Positions 55,669-64,000 of a DNA stretch of 64,000 nucleotides are shown in pieces. The notes below the pieces were generated by a model. That model did no database searches. It saw nothing but the letters and a program-made list of their open reading frames with translations, and was not told where the DNA came from. How positions within the stretch are numbered: position 1 is the stretch's first letter; each line of letters opens with the position of its first letter. Source of the DNA: Paenibacillus polymyxa M1 (GTDB lineage: Bacteria > Bacillota > Bacilli > Paenibacillales > Paenibacillaceae); assembly GCF_000237325.1 (NCBI RefSeq), contig NC_017542.1, forward strand, positions 1,867,501 through 1,931,500, in the 5' to 3' direction. Both the position numbers and the translations under genes were made by a program.

Positions 55669-56982
55669 ATGAGTTGGTTGGATCATGAAATGGCGGCACA
55701 GTGGCGACAGGAAGGAAAAAGGTATGCCGCAGACGTGAATGAATTTGTCAGAATCGGTATGGAAAGTCAGTGGCAGCAGGAGCAGCCAGAGCCAAAGCAA
55801 GACGAACGCTCCAAACTAGCCGAAGATATTTTTCGTATGATTCAGGAGGCAAATCAGGCCGGGGAAATAGAGCAGTTACGTCAGGAGATTCCGGCTGCAT
55901 CCTGGCCGCTTACACCAGCGTTTGAGGAGGCTTTGCAAGCCGTTAGGCCGATGGCTTTTATAAATGGAGGCAATGAAGTCATTCTACATGCAGGCAATCC
56001 TCGGGAACGCGGACAGATCTATGTGGCGGGAAAAGATGGAATCAGGCAAATCCCTGGAATGCACCGAGTAGGTTGTTCGTCGGACGGGAGTTATTTTGCG
56101 TTGGTGGATGGACAAGGGATTCGGATTGTTCGTCAACCGGACCGAAATTTGCAAGGCGAAGAGACAGCGCATTTTCAATGGACGGATATACAAGTCCGCT
56201 TAAAAGCATCTATTCCTGACTTGGAATGCTTGGCGGATGAGGAGCATCCTGAGGATATATTAGATGAAGTGATTCCTTTTGGCGATGGACAGCGTCTGTT
56301 GCTGGTTTGCGGTTACGGTGTTTATTTGCTGGCTAGTGATCAGGTGGAATTGATTCATCCCACGGCGTCTGAACGAAGGGAATTGGGACTGGAAGACACG
56401 ATTGTGGATATGGCGCATGGAGCTGTGTCGAAGGATGGACGCTGGCTCGCATATGGCAGCCAGATGAGTGAGCATTTGCTTATGGACTTAACCGATAGGA
56501 CGGTGCATACATTGGAGCCGAGCTCCAGCTATCCGCATTATGCCCTATTTTCCAAAGATGATATGGATGTCTGGTACAATGCCTGTCATTTCTACAACGG
56601 TGCCACCATTCAGGTGCCAATTGCCGAAGTGGAGCAGGGAATTGCTCAGAATAAGGAAGAATGGCCGATAATAAATGAAGAAATGCGAGTATACGCTGCA
56701 GTAGTGCTGACACAAGGATCTATTCTAGGTGATGCCTACGGCTATCTCCGTCTTATTGATAGAGAGGGGCGTGAACTTTGGCGCTATTTTGTCGGCAGTA
56801 CGATATCCGGGCTGGCAGTTACACCTGATGAAGGCATGCTGGCGGTTGGGACGTATGGCGGTATGCTTCATTTGATTGATTTGCAGAGTGGCTCAAAGGA
56901 TGAATATAGCATTGGCACTGCTCCAATTCACGAGACAGAGCGTTGGTTGCTCTGGCGTAGTTATGAGCCATTGCGCTGGTAA
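55669..56982 (+). CDS. Beta-propeller (WD40-like) protein, function unknown
   Basis: 437 residues. An N-terminal helical region (~1-85, rich in Gln and Glu) is followed by repeated four-strand blades such as GCSSDGSYFALVDGQGIRIV, AVSKDGRWLAYGSQMSEHLL and AVTPDEGMLAVGTYGGMLHL. The S-x-DGxxLA pattern is typical of WD40/propeller repeats. It has no signal peptide and is cytoplasmic. It sits among SUKH and immunity-like genes; a binding role is likely, but no partner can be named. Confidence 0.68.
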   Translation: MSWLDHEMAAQWRQEGKRYAADVNEFVRIGMESQWQQEQPEPKQDERSKLAEDIFRMIQEANQAGEIEQLRQEIPAASWPLTPAFEEALQAVRPMAFINGGNEVILHAGNPRERGQIYVAGKDGIRQIPGMHRVGCSSDGSYFALVDGQGIRIVRQPDRNLQGEETAHFQWTDIQVRLKASIPDLECLADEEHPEDILDEVIPFGDGQRLLLVCGYGVYLLASDQVELIHPTASERRELGLEDTIVDMAHGAVSKDGRWLAYGSQMSEHLLMDLTDRTVHTLEPSSSYPHYALFSKDDMDVWYNACHFYNGATIQVPIAEVEQGIAQNKEEWPIINEEMRVYAAVVLTQGSILGDAYGYLRLIDREGRELWRYFVGSTISGLAVTPDEGMLAVGTYGGMLHLIDLQSGSKDEYSIGTAPIHETERWLLWRSYEPLRW

Positions 56983-57138
56983 TACTAATATTCCGCAAAT
57001 GGTGAAAAAAGCAAGTTCTGATAAGCTGAACATAAAAAGAGTAGTGGTATATGATTGCAATGCTATTTTCATATAAAGACGCATGAGGCATACACCTATG
57101 GTGCAAAATGGGAATAAAAAGGAAAGAGGTGTGAGAAC

Positions 57139-57762
57139 ATGGACAAGAAAGCGGATATTCGCACATCCATGAAGGAGTTATTTGCACAGATGAATGAAGC
57201 CTTTTTTATGGATGTGGAAGAAAATGTACCGTTCGAAATGCGTGATGGGAACGTCGATGAGGAGGGATGGATCAAGTGGAAACCTATTCCTTCACAGATT
57301 ACAGAACAGGAAGTTCGGGATATGGAAGAAAAATACCATTTTGAACTGCCGCCTCTGCTGAGGAATTTTATCATGTCCTACCATTATGTATCTTTACAAT
57401 TCGATAATGAATCTATTCCGGGAGTATACTGGAGCGATTGTACGTTTGTAGAGTTTCCACGTCTGCCAATAGGTCATGGCTTAAAGGCATTTTATGATTT
57501 GATCGATCAATGGTCACCTTTGCTGTCAGCAGGCTATATTCCATTTGCAATTGCAGAAGACAATCAGGGTCCTGTGTGTTTAAATGCAGGCAGCAGACAT
57601 AAGGACGGAGATTATCCTATTGTCTGGTTCTTTCATGAGGATCTAAGGCATTTGGATGAGGATGAGCTACGGATCAGGAGTAATCTGCTTCCTCATGTGC
57701 AGGGGCTGTTTCCATCCTCTGTCGAACTGTTTAACGTTATGTTTAAGCAGATCAGACACTAG
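57139..57762 (+). CDS. SMI1/KNR4 (SUKH) family protein
   Basis: 207 residues, AAAGAGGTG before the ATG. The SUKH core starts ITEQEVRDMEEKYHFELPPL then LRNFIMSYHYVS, continues with GYIPFAIAEDNQGPVCLNAG and VWFFHEDLRHL and closes with a C-terminal helix. The I-P-F-A-x-x-D/G pattern is the family signature. The N-terminal ~55 residues are an extension. It is a probable immunity or binding protein without an adjacent toxin gene. Confidence 0.8.
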   Translation: MDKKADIRTSMKELFAQMNEAFFMDVEENVPFEMRDGNVDEEGWIKWKPIPSQITEQEVRDMEEKYHFELPPLLRNFIMSYHYVSLQFDNESIPGVYWSDCTFVEFPRLPIGHGLKAFYDLIDQWSPLLSAGYIPFAIAEDNQGPVCLNAGSRHKDGDYPIVWFFHEDLRHLDEDELRIRSNLLPHVQGLFPSSVELFNVMFKQIRH

Positions 57763-57806
57763 CGATTTCCTGAAATGTAATTTTACTGTGCAGGTTAAGC
57801 AAGATA

Positions 57807-57835
57807 TTGACATAAAAAATGAGGAATGTTATAAA
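57807..57835 (+). promoter_or_regulatory. Sigma-A promoter of htpG
   Basis: TTGACA (57807-57812), 17 bp, TATAAA (57830-57835), immediately followed by the CIRCE operator. Confidence 0.88.
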
Positions 57836-57844
57836 AAAGGTAGG

Positions 57845-57871
57845 CTAGCACTCGAATGGTGGGAGTGCTAA
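57845..57871 (+). promoter_or_regulatory. CIRCE element (HrcA operator) upstream of htpG
   Basis: TAGCACTC, nine bases, GAGTGCTAA: only the outermost left T of the consensus TTAGCACTC-N9-GAGTGCTAA is missing. It begins ~10 bp after the -10, overlapping the expected transcription start. Confidence 0.92.
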
Positions 57872-57943
57872 CAAAGTTGAATCGTTTGCATAGCTCTTAT
57901 CCGCTGGCCTTACATAGGTTTATATTTGAAAGGAGATATCCGA

Positions 57944-59824
57944 ATGGAGAAAAAACAGTTTCAGGCTGAGTCCAAGCGTCTGCTCGAAATGATGATTAAC
58001 TCGATTTACACTCAAAAGGAAATTTTCCTAAGAGAGCTGATCTCCAACGCAAGTGATGCGATTGACAAAATTTATTACAAAGCACTGACAGACGATCAAT
58101 TGGTCTTTGACAAAGAAAATTATTATATTAAAGTAATTGCTGATAAGGATCATAGAACGCTAACTCTGCGTGATACCGGGATTGGGATGACCAAGGAAGA
58201 ACTGGAAAATAATCTGGGCGTCATTGCTAAAAGTGGTTCATTGGCATTCAAAAATGAAAATGAGTCCAAGGATGGTCATGACATCATTGGTCAATTCGGC
58301 GTCGGCTTCTATTCAGCTTTCATGGTAGCAGATGTAGTTACAGTAACTACCAAGGCTTTGGGAAGCGATACGGCTTATAAATGGGAATCAACAGGTGCTG
58401 ACGGTTATACCATTGAGGCGGCTGAGAAGGACGAGGTCGGAACCGAGATTGTACTGAAAATCAAGGAAAACACCGAGGATGAGTCCTACGACGAATATTT
58501 GGACGAGTACCGTTTAAAAGCGCTTATTAAAAAATACTCCGACTTTATCCGCTACCCGATTAAAATGGATGTTACAGGCAAGCGTCTGAAAGAAGGAAGC
58601 GACAACGAGTTTGAGGATTACAAAGAAGAACAGCGTATTAACAGCATGGTGCCCATCTGGAGAAAAAATAAAAGCGAGCTAACCGACGAGGATTATCAAA
58701 ACTTCTACGCGGAAAAACGCTATGGCTACGACAAGCCGCTCCAGCATATCCATGTCAGCGCGGACGGCGCGGTAGTGTACCAAGCTATTCTGTTTATTCC
58801 TGAGAACATACCGTTTGATTTTTACTCCAAGGAATATGAAAAAGGGCTGGAGTTGTATGCCAACGGTGTACTGATCATGGAAAAATCTCCTGACCTGCTG
58901 CCGGATTATTTTAGCTTTGTGAAAGGTATGGTTGACTCCGAAAGCCTGTCACTCAACATTTCGAGAGAAATGCTGCAGCACGACCGTCAGTTGAAGCTGA
59001 TTGCCAAAAATATCGAAAGTAAAATTAAAGGCCAGCTGTTGACTCTGCTCAAAAATGATCGGGAGAAATATGATCAATTCTACAAATCATTTGGCAGACA
59101 ATTGAAATTCGGTGTCTACAACGATTACGGCAGACATAAAGAAACCCTTCAAGATCTGCTTATGTTCTACTCTTCTACAGAGAAAAAACAGGTTACTTTG
59201 GACGAATATGTATCTCGTATGCCAGAGGATCAAAAGTATATTTATTATGCTTCCGGGGAGTCCAACGAGCGTATTGAAAAGCTGCCGCAGACCGAATTAG
59301 TGGCCGATAAAGGCTATGAAATTTTGTACTTCACTGATGATATTGATGAGTTCGCTATTAAAATGCTCTTAAGCTATAAAGAGAAAGAATTCAAATCCGT
59401 ATCGAGTGGCGATCTGGGGATTGAATCTGACGAAAATGAAAAAGAAACTGAAGCGGAACAAAACGACAACAAGGAGTTGTTCGAGTACATGAAGGGCTTG
59501 CTGGAAGGCAAAGTATCCAGTGTAAAAGCCTCCAAACGCTTGAAAACACATCCGGTATGTCTGTCCGCAGACGGCGAAGTGACTATTGAGATGGAGAAAA
59601 TTTTGAACGCCATGCCGAATAACGCTGATGTCAAAGCGAATAAAGTGCTGGAAATCAACGTGAACCATGCGGTGTTCAACTCTTTGAAAGAAGCCTTTGC
59701 CGAGGATAAGGAGAAGGTAAACCTCTATACGGCATTACTGTATAATCAAGCTTTGCTGATCGAGGGCTTGCCGCTGCAAGATCCGGTTGAATTCACGAAC
59801 GATATTTGCAAAATCATGGTTTAA
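57944..59824 (+). CDS. htpG: Molecular chaperone HtpG (bacterial Hsp90)
   Basis: 626 residues from ATG 57944, 7-8 nt after AAAGGAGA; an in-frame TTG at 57926 is the Shine-Dalgarno itself. The GHKL ATPase N-domain has [21 protein letters not shown] and [19 protein letters not shown]. The middle domain carries the catalytic-loop Arg in [16 protein letters not shown], and the C-terminal dimerisation domain runs to residue 626. It folds and remodels client proteins in the cytosol. The CIRCE element indicates control by HrcA, unlike Bacillus subtilis htpG. Confidence 0.96.
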   Translation: MEKKQFQAESKRLLEMMINSIYTQKEIFLRELISNASDAIDKIYYKALTDDQLVFDKENYYIKVIADKDHRTLTLRDTGIGMTKEELENNLGVIAKSGSLAFKNENESKDGHDIIGQFGVGFYSAFMVADVVTVTTKALGSDTAYKWESTGADGYTIEAAEKDEVGTEIVLKIKENTEDESYDEYLDEYRLKALIKKYSDFIRYPIKMDVTGKRLKEGSDNEFEDYKEEQRINSMVPIWRKNKSELTDEDYQNFYAEKRYGYDKPLQHIHVSADGAVVYQAILFIPENIPFDFYSKEYEKGLELYANGVLIMEKSPDLLPDYFSFVKGMVDSESLSLNISREMLQHDRQLKLIAKNIESKIKGQLLTLLKNDREKYDQFYKSFGRQLKFGVYNDYGRHKETLQDLLMFYSSTEKKQVTLDEYVSRMPEDQKYIYYASGESNERIEKLPQTELVADKGYEILYFTDDIDEFAIKMLLSYKEKEFKSVSSGDLGIESDENEKETEAEQNDNKELFEYMKGLLEGKVSSVKASKRLKTHPVCLSADGEVTIEMEKILNAMPNNADVKANKVLEINVNHAVFNSLKEAFAEDKEKVNLYTALLYNQALLIEGLPLQDPVEFTNDICKIMV

Positions 59825-59843
59825 TATGCTTTATTACGATATA

Positions 59844-59876
59844 GAGCCGTTCCCGTACCGGGGGCGGCTTTATTTA
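59844..59876 (+). terminator. Terminator after htpG
   Basis: GAGCCGTTCCCG-TA-CCGGGGGCGGCTT followed by TATTT. Confidence 0.75.
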
Positions 59877-59916
59877 TTATGACACTTCTTAAAGCTCCAT
59901 AATAGGTCGTATAGTG

Positions 59917-59935
59917 CTTACACTAGAAGTGTAAG
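59917..59935. promoter_or_regulatory. Inverted repeat, possible operator of the immunity gene
   Basis: CTTACACT-AGA-AGTGTAAG, a perfect 8-3-8 dyad 48 bp before the next start. Confidence 0.45.
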
Positions 59936-59982
59936 GCTACAACACTATGTTGACTATAATCCATACCTAGGAGGGCGATTGT

Positions 59983-60243
59983 ATGAGTCTGGACCGAAAC
60001 CCATTGAAACTCCAAAAGTTAAACCGAAGTGAGCTTATACAGTTGGTGGACAAAATTATCAGAGGCGAGGGAACGGAGGAGGAACTTGACAGCATGCTGA
60101 CTGAAGTCATGCAAAATACACCTCATCCGGGGATTAGTAATTTGATTTATTGGGATGACCGTGATTTGAGTGCGGCAGAGATTGTAGATGAAGCATTAGC
60201 CTATCAGCCCATTATTTTACCACCCCATGAATCTTCTTCATAG
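59983..60243 (+). CDS. Colicin/pyocin-type bacteriocin immunity protein
   Basis: 86 residues, AGGAGGGCG before the ATG. The colicin E-immunity pattern is clear: LNRSELIQLVDKIIRGEGTE (helix I-II), NTPHPGISNLIYWDD (the conserved PHPxxxDLIFYP-type loop) and LSAAEIVDEALAYQP (helix IV). Such proteins bind and inhibit HNH nuclease domains of bacteriocins. No cognate nuclease gene is adjacent, so it is an orphan immunity gene, possibly protecting against neighbours. A terminator overlaps its end. Confidence 0.87.
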   Translation: MSLDRNPLKLQKLNRSELIQLVDKIIRGEGTEEELDSMLTEVMQNTPHPGISNLIYWDDRDLSAAEIVDEALAYQPIILPPHESSS

Positions 60244-60264
60244 GACGCGGAGGGGTGGTCTTTT
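60219..60264 (+). terminator. Terminator overlapping the end of the immunity gene
   Basis: ACCACCCC (60219-60226) and GGGGTGGT (60252-60259) form the stem, followed by CTTTTG. Confidence 0.65.
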
Positions 60265-60471
60265 GTTCAAAAATAAGATAATATGATTTCTTTAAGACAT
60301 GAGCATTATATTCAAGAGAACTTCCATTAAAGGTGTGTTGGATTCCTTGTAATGTATGGGGAAATGTTTGCTTTTGGCTCGCTTCACAAAGAATTTATGC
60401 ATAATTTTGGGATTTGTAAAGTTTTTGTGACATGCTCCTGTGAATTTTGACACAGCAAATTGTCGTTTTTC

Positions 60472-60500
60472 TTGATTATTTGGTGGGATGTCTTTATAAT
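60472..60500 (+). promoter_or_regulatory. Sigma-A promoter of the carboxynorspermidine operon
   Basis: TTGATT (60472-60477), 17 bp, TATAAT (60495-60500), 57 bp before the first start. The rest of 60265-60470 shows nothing else I can name. Confidence 0.8.
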
Positions 60501-60557
60501 CATTTTGTTTGCAAGAATGAATAGCGATTAGCGTATGGAATAAGGAGGTTATTTATT

Positions 60558-61757
60558 TTGGGAAAAGCATTGATTATTGGCGCCGGTGGCGTGGCCAGCG
60601 TTGTGGTGCATAAATGTTGCCAAAACCCAGATGTATTTGAAGAAATTTGTATCGCAAGCAGAACTGTTGAGAAATGCGATGCGCTTAAAGAGAAGCTGGG
60701 TGGAGGTCGTACGAAGATCCAAACGGCTCAGCTTGATGCTGACAACACCGACATGGTCATTGACTTGATTCGAAGCTTTCAACCGGATGTAGTTATCAAT
60801 GTGGCTCTCCCTTATCAGGATTTGACGATAATGGATGCTTGCCTTGAGACAGGTGTTCATTACGTTGATACGGCGAACTATGAACCGCCGGATACGCCGA
60901 AGTTTGAATACAGCTGGCAATGGGCCTACAAAGAAAGATTCGAAAAAGCAGGAATTACAGCTCTGCTGGGCAGCGGTTTTGATCCAGGTGTGACTGGAGT
61001 ATTTACGGCATATGCTCAAAAGCACTATTTTGATGAAATTCATACGATTGATATTGTGGATGCAAATGCAGGGGACCACGGATATCCTTTTGCAACTAAC
61101 TTTAATCCGGAAATCAATATTCGTGAAATTACAGCGAAAGGCCGTTACTTTGAAAACGGAGAATGGATTGAAACTGAGCCACTTTCTGAGAAAAAAGTAT
61201 ACGACCTGCCTGAAATTGGACCGAAAAATATATATCTTTTGTATCATGAGGAACTGGAATCTCTTGCAGTGAATATTAAAGGCGTGAAAAAAATCCGCTT
61301 CTGGATGACGTTCTCGGACAATTATCTGAATCATTTGAACGTACTTCAAAACGTAGGCATGACTTCGATCGAGCCTATTGATTATGAAGGACAACAAATC
61401 ATTCCACTGCAATTCCTGAAAGCTATTTTGCCGGACCCGGCTTCTCTGGGACCAAGAACAAAAGGCAAAACAAACATTGGCTGCATCATCCAAGGCGTGA
61501 AAGATGGAAAGCCAAAAACCTATTATGTTTACAACGTTTGTGATCATGAGGAATGTTATGCAGAGGTTGGCTCCCAAGCCATTTCTTATACAACAGGTGT
61601 TCCTGCCATGATCGGTGCAATGCTTATCATCAAAGGTCTCTGGAAAAAGCCAGGCGTTTACAACGTTGAGGAATTCGATCCAGATCCATTCATGGAAGCA
61701 CTAAATAAACACGGATTGCCATGGCAAGAGAACTTTTCGCCAACGTTGCTTGATTGA
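60558..61757 (+). CDS. Carboxynorspermidine synthase/dehydrogenase (saccharopine dehydrogenase-like)
   Basis: 399 residues from TTG 60558, 9 nt after AAGGAGG. The Rossmann NADPH site is ALIIGAGGVASVVVHKCC at the N-terminus, then VVINVALPYQDLTIMDACLE, VHYVDTANYEPPDTPKF and LLGSGFDPGVTGVFTAYAQK, typical of the carboxynorspermidine/Lys1 group. It condenses a diamine with aspartate semialdehyde to give carboxy-norspermidine or carboxy-spermidine. The downstream decarboxylase gene in the same operon supports this over saccharopine metabolism. Confidence 0.92.
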   Translation: MGKALIIGAGGVASVVVHKCCQNPDVFEEICIASRTVEKCDALKEKLGGGRTKIQTAQLDADNTDMVIDLIRSFQPDVVINVALPYQDLTIMDACLETGVHYVDTANYEPPDTPKFEYSWQWAYKERFEKAGITALLGSGFDPGVTGVFTAYAQKHYFDEIHTIDIVDANAGDHGYPFATNFNPEINIREITAKGRYFENGEWIETEPLSEKKVYDLPEIGPKNIYLLYHEELESLAVNIKGVKKIRFWMTFSDNYLNHLNVLQNVGMTSIEPIDYEGQQIIPLQFLKAILPDPASLGPRTKGKTNIGCIIQGVKDGKPKTYYVYNVCDHEECYAEVGSQAISYTTGVPAMIGAMLIIKGLWKKPGVYNVEEFDPDPFMEALNKHGLPWQENFSPTLLD

Positions 61758-61765
61758 GGTCTGCG

Positions 61766-62905
61766 ATGAATATTGATATTACCGGACTCCCATCACCTTG
61801 TTATCTTGTTGACGAAAGACTTCTTGTCAAAAACCTTGAGGTTTTGAATTCCGTACAAGAGCGGACAGGTTGCAGTATTCTGCTTGCTCTTAAGGGATTT
61901 TCGATGTTTTCGACCTTTCCTCTGGTTGGCAAATACTTAAAAGGCGTAACCTCCAGTTCGTTGTTCGAGGCAAGACTCGGTCGCGAAAAAATGGACAAGG
62001 AGGTTCACGTATACGCACCAGCTTATGTTGACAGTGAATTTGATGAGCTATTGGAGTATGTTGACCATATTGTCTTCAACTCCTTTGATCAACTGAACCG
62101 CTTCAAAAGCAGAGTGCAAGGCGTAACTTCCAAAAAAATCGATATCGGCATTCGAGTGAATCCGGAATATTCGGAAATCGAAACGCCGCTGTATGATCCT
62201 TGCTATAACAACTCCAGAATGGGTGTGACTCTGGCTAACTTTAGACCTGAGGATCTGGATGGCGTGGACGGTATTCATTTTCATACGATGTGTGAACAGA
62301 ATTCTGATACGCTGGAGCGCACTATTAAAGTCGTGGATGAGAAATTCGGGCCATACATTAAGCAAATGAAATGGCTCAATTTTGGCGGCGGTCACCATAT
62401 TACCAGAGAAGACTATGATCTGGACACACTGGTACGCTGTATCCAATATTTTCAGGATAAATACGGTGTGCAAGTTTATCTTGAGCCAGGCGAAGCTATC
62501 GCTCTGAACACCGGATATCTGGTTGCAACCGTATTGGATACGATGAAAAACGGAATGGACATCGCCATTCTGGATACTTCGGCTGAATGTCATATGCCTG
62601 ATGTGCTGGCTATGCCTTACCGCCCGAATATCATTGGTGCTGGCAAGCCTGGTGAGTATGCACATACTTACAGACTTGGAGGACTTACGTGCTTGGCTGG
62701 AGATGTGATTGGTGACTATTCCTTTAAAGAGCCATTGAAGCCGGGAGACAAGCTTGTATTCTGCGACATGGCCCATTACACGATGGTCAAAAACCATATG
62801 TTCAACGGAGTCAACCTGCCAGCCATCGCCAGCTACAACGACGAAGAAGGCATCAAGGTAATCCGTCAGTTCTCCTACGAGGACTTTAGCTCGCGTTTGT
62901 CGTAA
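61766..62905 (+). CDS. nspC: Carboxynorspermidine/carboxyspermidine decarboxylase
   Basis: 379 residues from ATG 61766; the in-frame ATG at 61754 overlaps the previous gene, and GAGGT at the TGA serves as Shine-Dalgarno. It is a fold-III PLP enzyme. The PLP lysine is in CSILLALKGFSMFSTF, the phosphate-binding site is LNFGGGHHITREDYD, and YLEPGEAIALNTG and SAECHMPDVL give the dimer-interface active-site residues. It removes CO2 from the product of the preceding enzyme to give spermidine or norspermidine. Confidence 0.94.
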   Translation: MNIDITGLPSPCYLVDERLLVKNLEVLNSVQERTGCSILLALKGFSMFSTFPLVGKYLKGVTSSSLFEARLGREKMDKEVHVYAPAYVDSEFDELLEYVDHIVFNSFDQLNRFKSRVQGVTSKKIDIGIRVNPEYSEIETPLYDPCYNNSRMGVTLANFRPEDLDGVDGIHFHTMCEQNSDTLERTIKVVDEKFGPYIKQMKWLNFGGGHHITREDYDLDTLVRCIQYFQDKYGVQVYLEPGEAIALNTGYLVATVLDTMKNGMDIAILDTSAECHMPDVLAMPYRPNIIGAGKPGEYAHTYRLGGLTCLAGDVIGDYSFKEPLKPGDKLVFCDMAHYTMVKNHMFNGVNLPAIASYNDEEGIKVIRQFSYEDFSSRLS

Positions 62906-62936
62906 AGAATAAATAATGTAAAGTGACTTAACACAA

Positions 62937-62972
62937 GAAGCCGCGTCCCTGAAATAGGGGCACGGCTTTTGT
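62937..62972 (+). terminator. Terminator of the carboxynorspermidine operon
   Basis: AGCCGCGTCCCT-GAAAT-AGGGGCACGGCT followed by TTTTG. Confidence 0.85.
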
Positions 62973-63018
62973 AATTAGTATTTATTGATTATCTAAGCTA
63001 CTAAGTAAATACATAATT

Positions 63019-63516
63019 TTAGTTAGGTTCAGTAGAGACTTTATAAAAGAACGCTCTGCCTGTGTAAGGTTCAAGTCCTGGTGCTTCGACGACTAGGTAG
63101 TATTCCTTACCTTTTTCAAATTCTACATCTAAAAAATATTGATCGTCTCTTGAACGACTCAATTTATGATGATTACTATTATAAACAGTCATTTGCAACC
63201 AGGAATCAGAGTATCTGTCTCCCTGAATTGTAAAATGAACTTTTTGCGATTCATAAGCTTTAAATTTAAATACATCATAGGCTTCCCAGACTCCAGGAAC
63301 TCCTTCTTTACCAAGGGTCCCAATGATAGAATCACCTACAAAAAAAGGGTTAGCTTGTTCGAAGGTGCCATTTGGTTCCTGTTCATTTCCAGTAAGGGTT
63401 GGAACAGCAATTAGTTGATTGTTTGCTGTAGGATTTGTTTCTTCGGCTACAGCGATACCAGTAGTAGTACTCAGCATAAGTGTAAGACCTAATGAAGCTA
63501 GCAACATTTTTTTCAT
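63019..63516 (-). CDS. Secreted protein with PPC-like domain
   Basis: 165 residues from ATG 63516 (MKKMLLASLGLTLMLSTTTG), a Sec signal peptide with cleavage near AVA-EE; GAGAGGTG precedes it. The mature part holds one beta-sandwich like bacterial pre-peptidase C-terminal domains: NEQEPNGTFEQANPFFVGDS, VHFTIQGDRYSDSWLQMTVY, YYLVVEAPGLEPYTGRAFFY. No enzyme domain is attached. A paralogue lies upstream. Confidence 0.72.
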   Translation of the reverse strand: MKKMLLASLGLTLMLSTTTGIAVAEETNPTANNQLIAVPTLTGNEQEPNGTFEQANPFFVGDSIIGTLGKEGVPGVWEAYDVFKFKAYESQKVHFTIQGDRYSDSWLQMTVYNSNHHKLSRSRDDQYFLDVEFEKGKEYYLVVEAPGLEPYTGRAFFYKVSTEPN

Positions 63517-63786
63517 AAAATAAAACACCTCTCTTTTTAAGGGTTATATTCTTATATGAATATATCAGTAATTATTTTTGAACTATTTATATATCCTTCA
63601 ATAGAAAAGGATATACACAAAATAAGTAGAAGGTACAAACGAGCCATAAGACGAAGAAGGTATGAACGTAAAAAACCGTCAGTTCTTCTACGACGATATA
63701 GCTATTTTTGCCGTAAGATAATAGGGGTTCAAAGATGTAAACTCAGTAAAAAGGATCGCGTTTTTTGTTATACTTCAACTTTACTA

Positions 63787-64000
63787 CTAATTGATTTGTT
63801 TAATCGTAGAAGTAACTCTATAGTCAAACAATTGACCAACGTCAGCATCAGTTGCTTCTACTAACAAGTAGTAAGTTTCTCCAGCTTTAAGATTTAAACC
63901 TAAACGGTATTGACGCTCTTCTGCACTTCTTTTGACGCTTCCATTACTGTCAGCCACACTAAGCCTCATCCATGCTTTGGGATATATCTCTCCTTGAATA
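63787..64000 (-). CDS. Second PPC-like secreted protein, C-terminal part (partial)
   Basis: The frame is open to the window edge: IQGEIYPKAWMRLSVADSNG, EERQYRLGLNLKAGETYYLL, VEATDADVGQLFDYRVTS and a stop at 63787. It aligns by eye with the C-terminal half of the previous gene (IQGDRYSDSWLQMTVYNSNH, YYLVVEA), so the two are tandem paralogues. The N-terminus lies beyond the window. The 270 bp between the genes (63517-63786) hold no other convincing gene. Confidence 0.65.
   Translation of the reverse strand, partial: IQGEIYPKAWMRLSVADSNGSVKRSAEERQYRLGLNLKAGETYYLLVEATDADVGQLFDYRVTSTIKQIN

Noticed and set aside
60549..61577. Long minus-strand frame of 342 codons opposite the carboxynorspermidine synthase gene
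   Set aside because: It is antisense to a gene with clear family motifs, has no ribosome site, and its Cys/Phe/Ile-rich composition is typical of a shadow frame.
63556..63864. A 102-codon plus-strand frame between the two secreted paralogues
   Set aside because: No Shine-Dalgarno, highly basic and Arg/Tyr-skewed composition, and its 3' part is antisense to the conserved minus-strand gene.

Overview
The window comes from the chromosome of an endospore-forming Gram-positive bacterium, most likely a Paenibacillus of the polymyxa group. This is inferred from an alpha/beta-type SASP gene, the sporulation genes ytaF and a YjcZ-like gene, purine-rich Shine-Dalgarno sites, the polA-mutM-ytaF-coaE-nrdR order, and a carboxynorspermidine operon. 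No species was verified.

Layout. 0.0-9.1 kb is conserved core: the end of a chemotaxis receptor, a PHO-box-controlled pstB-phoU pair, DNA repair (polA, mutM), ytaF, coaE, a lytic transglycosylase, a SASP gene, nrdR and a tRNA-Ala/tRNA-Lys pair with its own strong promoter. 9.3-21.6 kb is a mixed set of regulators and accessory genes: a MerR-GNAT-hydrolase operon with a classical MerR promoter, a radical SAM/SPASM protein, an AraC regulator plus siderophore-binding lipoprotein bracketed by two Fur boxes (the lipoprotein gene is frameshifted), a DNA-alkylation-repair-like protein, a Crp-type regulator, an ankyrin protein with a SUKH-like tail, and a LysR/O-methyltransferase pair. 21.7-32.1 kb is a sugar-uptake block: fruRKA with a cre site and two identical operator candidates, then licT-bglP-bglH with two RAT/terminator antitermination switches. 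A LysR/tautomerase/CMD cluster lies between them. 32.2-34.4 kb holds a LysR gene and a cobalamin-independent methionine-synthase-like gene, whose terminator appears to have been split by an IS3-family element (34.46-35.73 kb).

35.7-52.9 kb is an AT-rich gene graveyard. It carries two decayed copies of a phage packaging module (small terminase fused to a tyrosine-recombinase tail, then large terminase), a portal fragment, a ParB-methyltransferase fragment, a VgrG-like fragment and a nuclease-toxin tail. Among these wrecks are intact immunity-like genes (SUKH, Tdi1/DUF1851-like, ankyrin), a zinc-ribbon SDR lacking the usual catalytic Tyr, an ATP-grasp protein, an AraC/GyrI-like regulator and a candidate ~200-nt small RNA with its own promoter and terminator.

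53-64 kb returns to a compact chromosomal region: a YjcZ-like miniprotein, a phosphodiester glycosidase, three genes of immunity-like or unknown type, htpG under a CIRCE element, an orphan colicin-type immunity gene, the two-gene carboxynorspermidine operon, and two tandem secreted paralogues, the last cut by the window edge. Taken together, the window shows many immunity-type genes kept intact while their presumed toxin partners and delivery genes have decayed.
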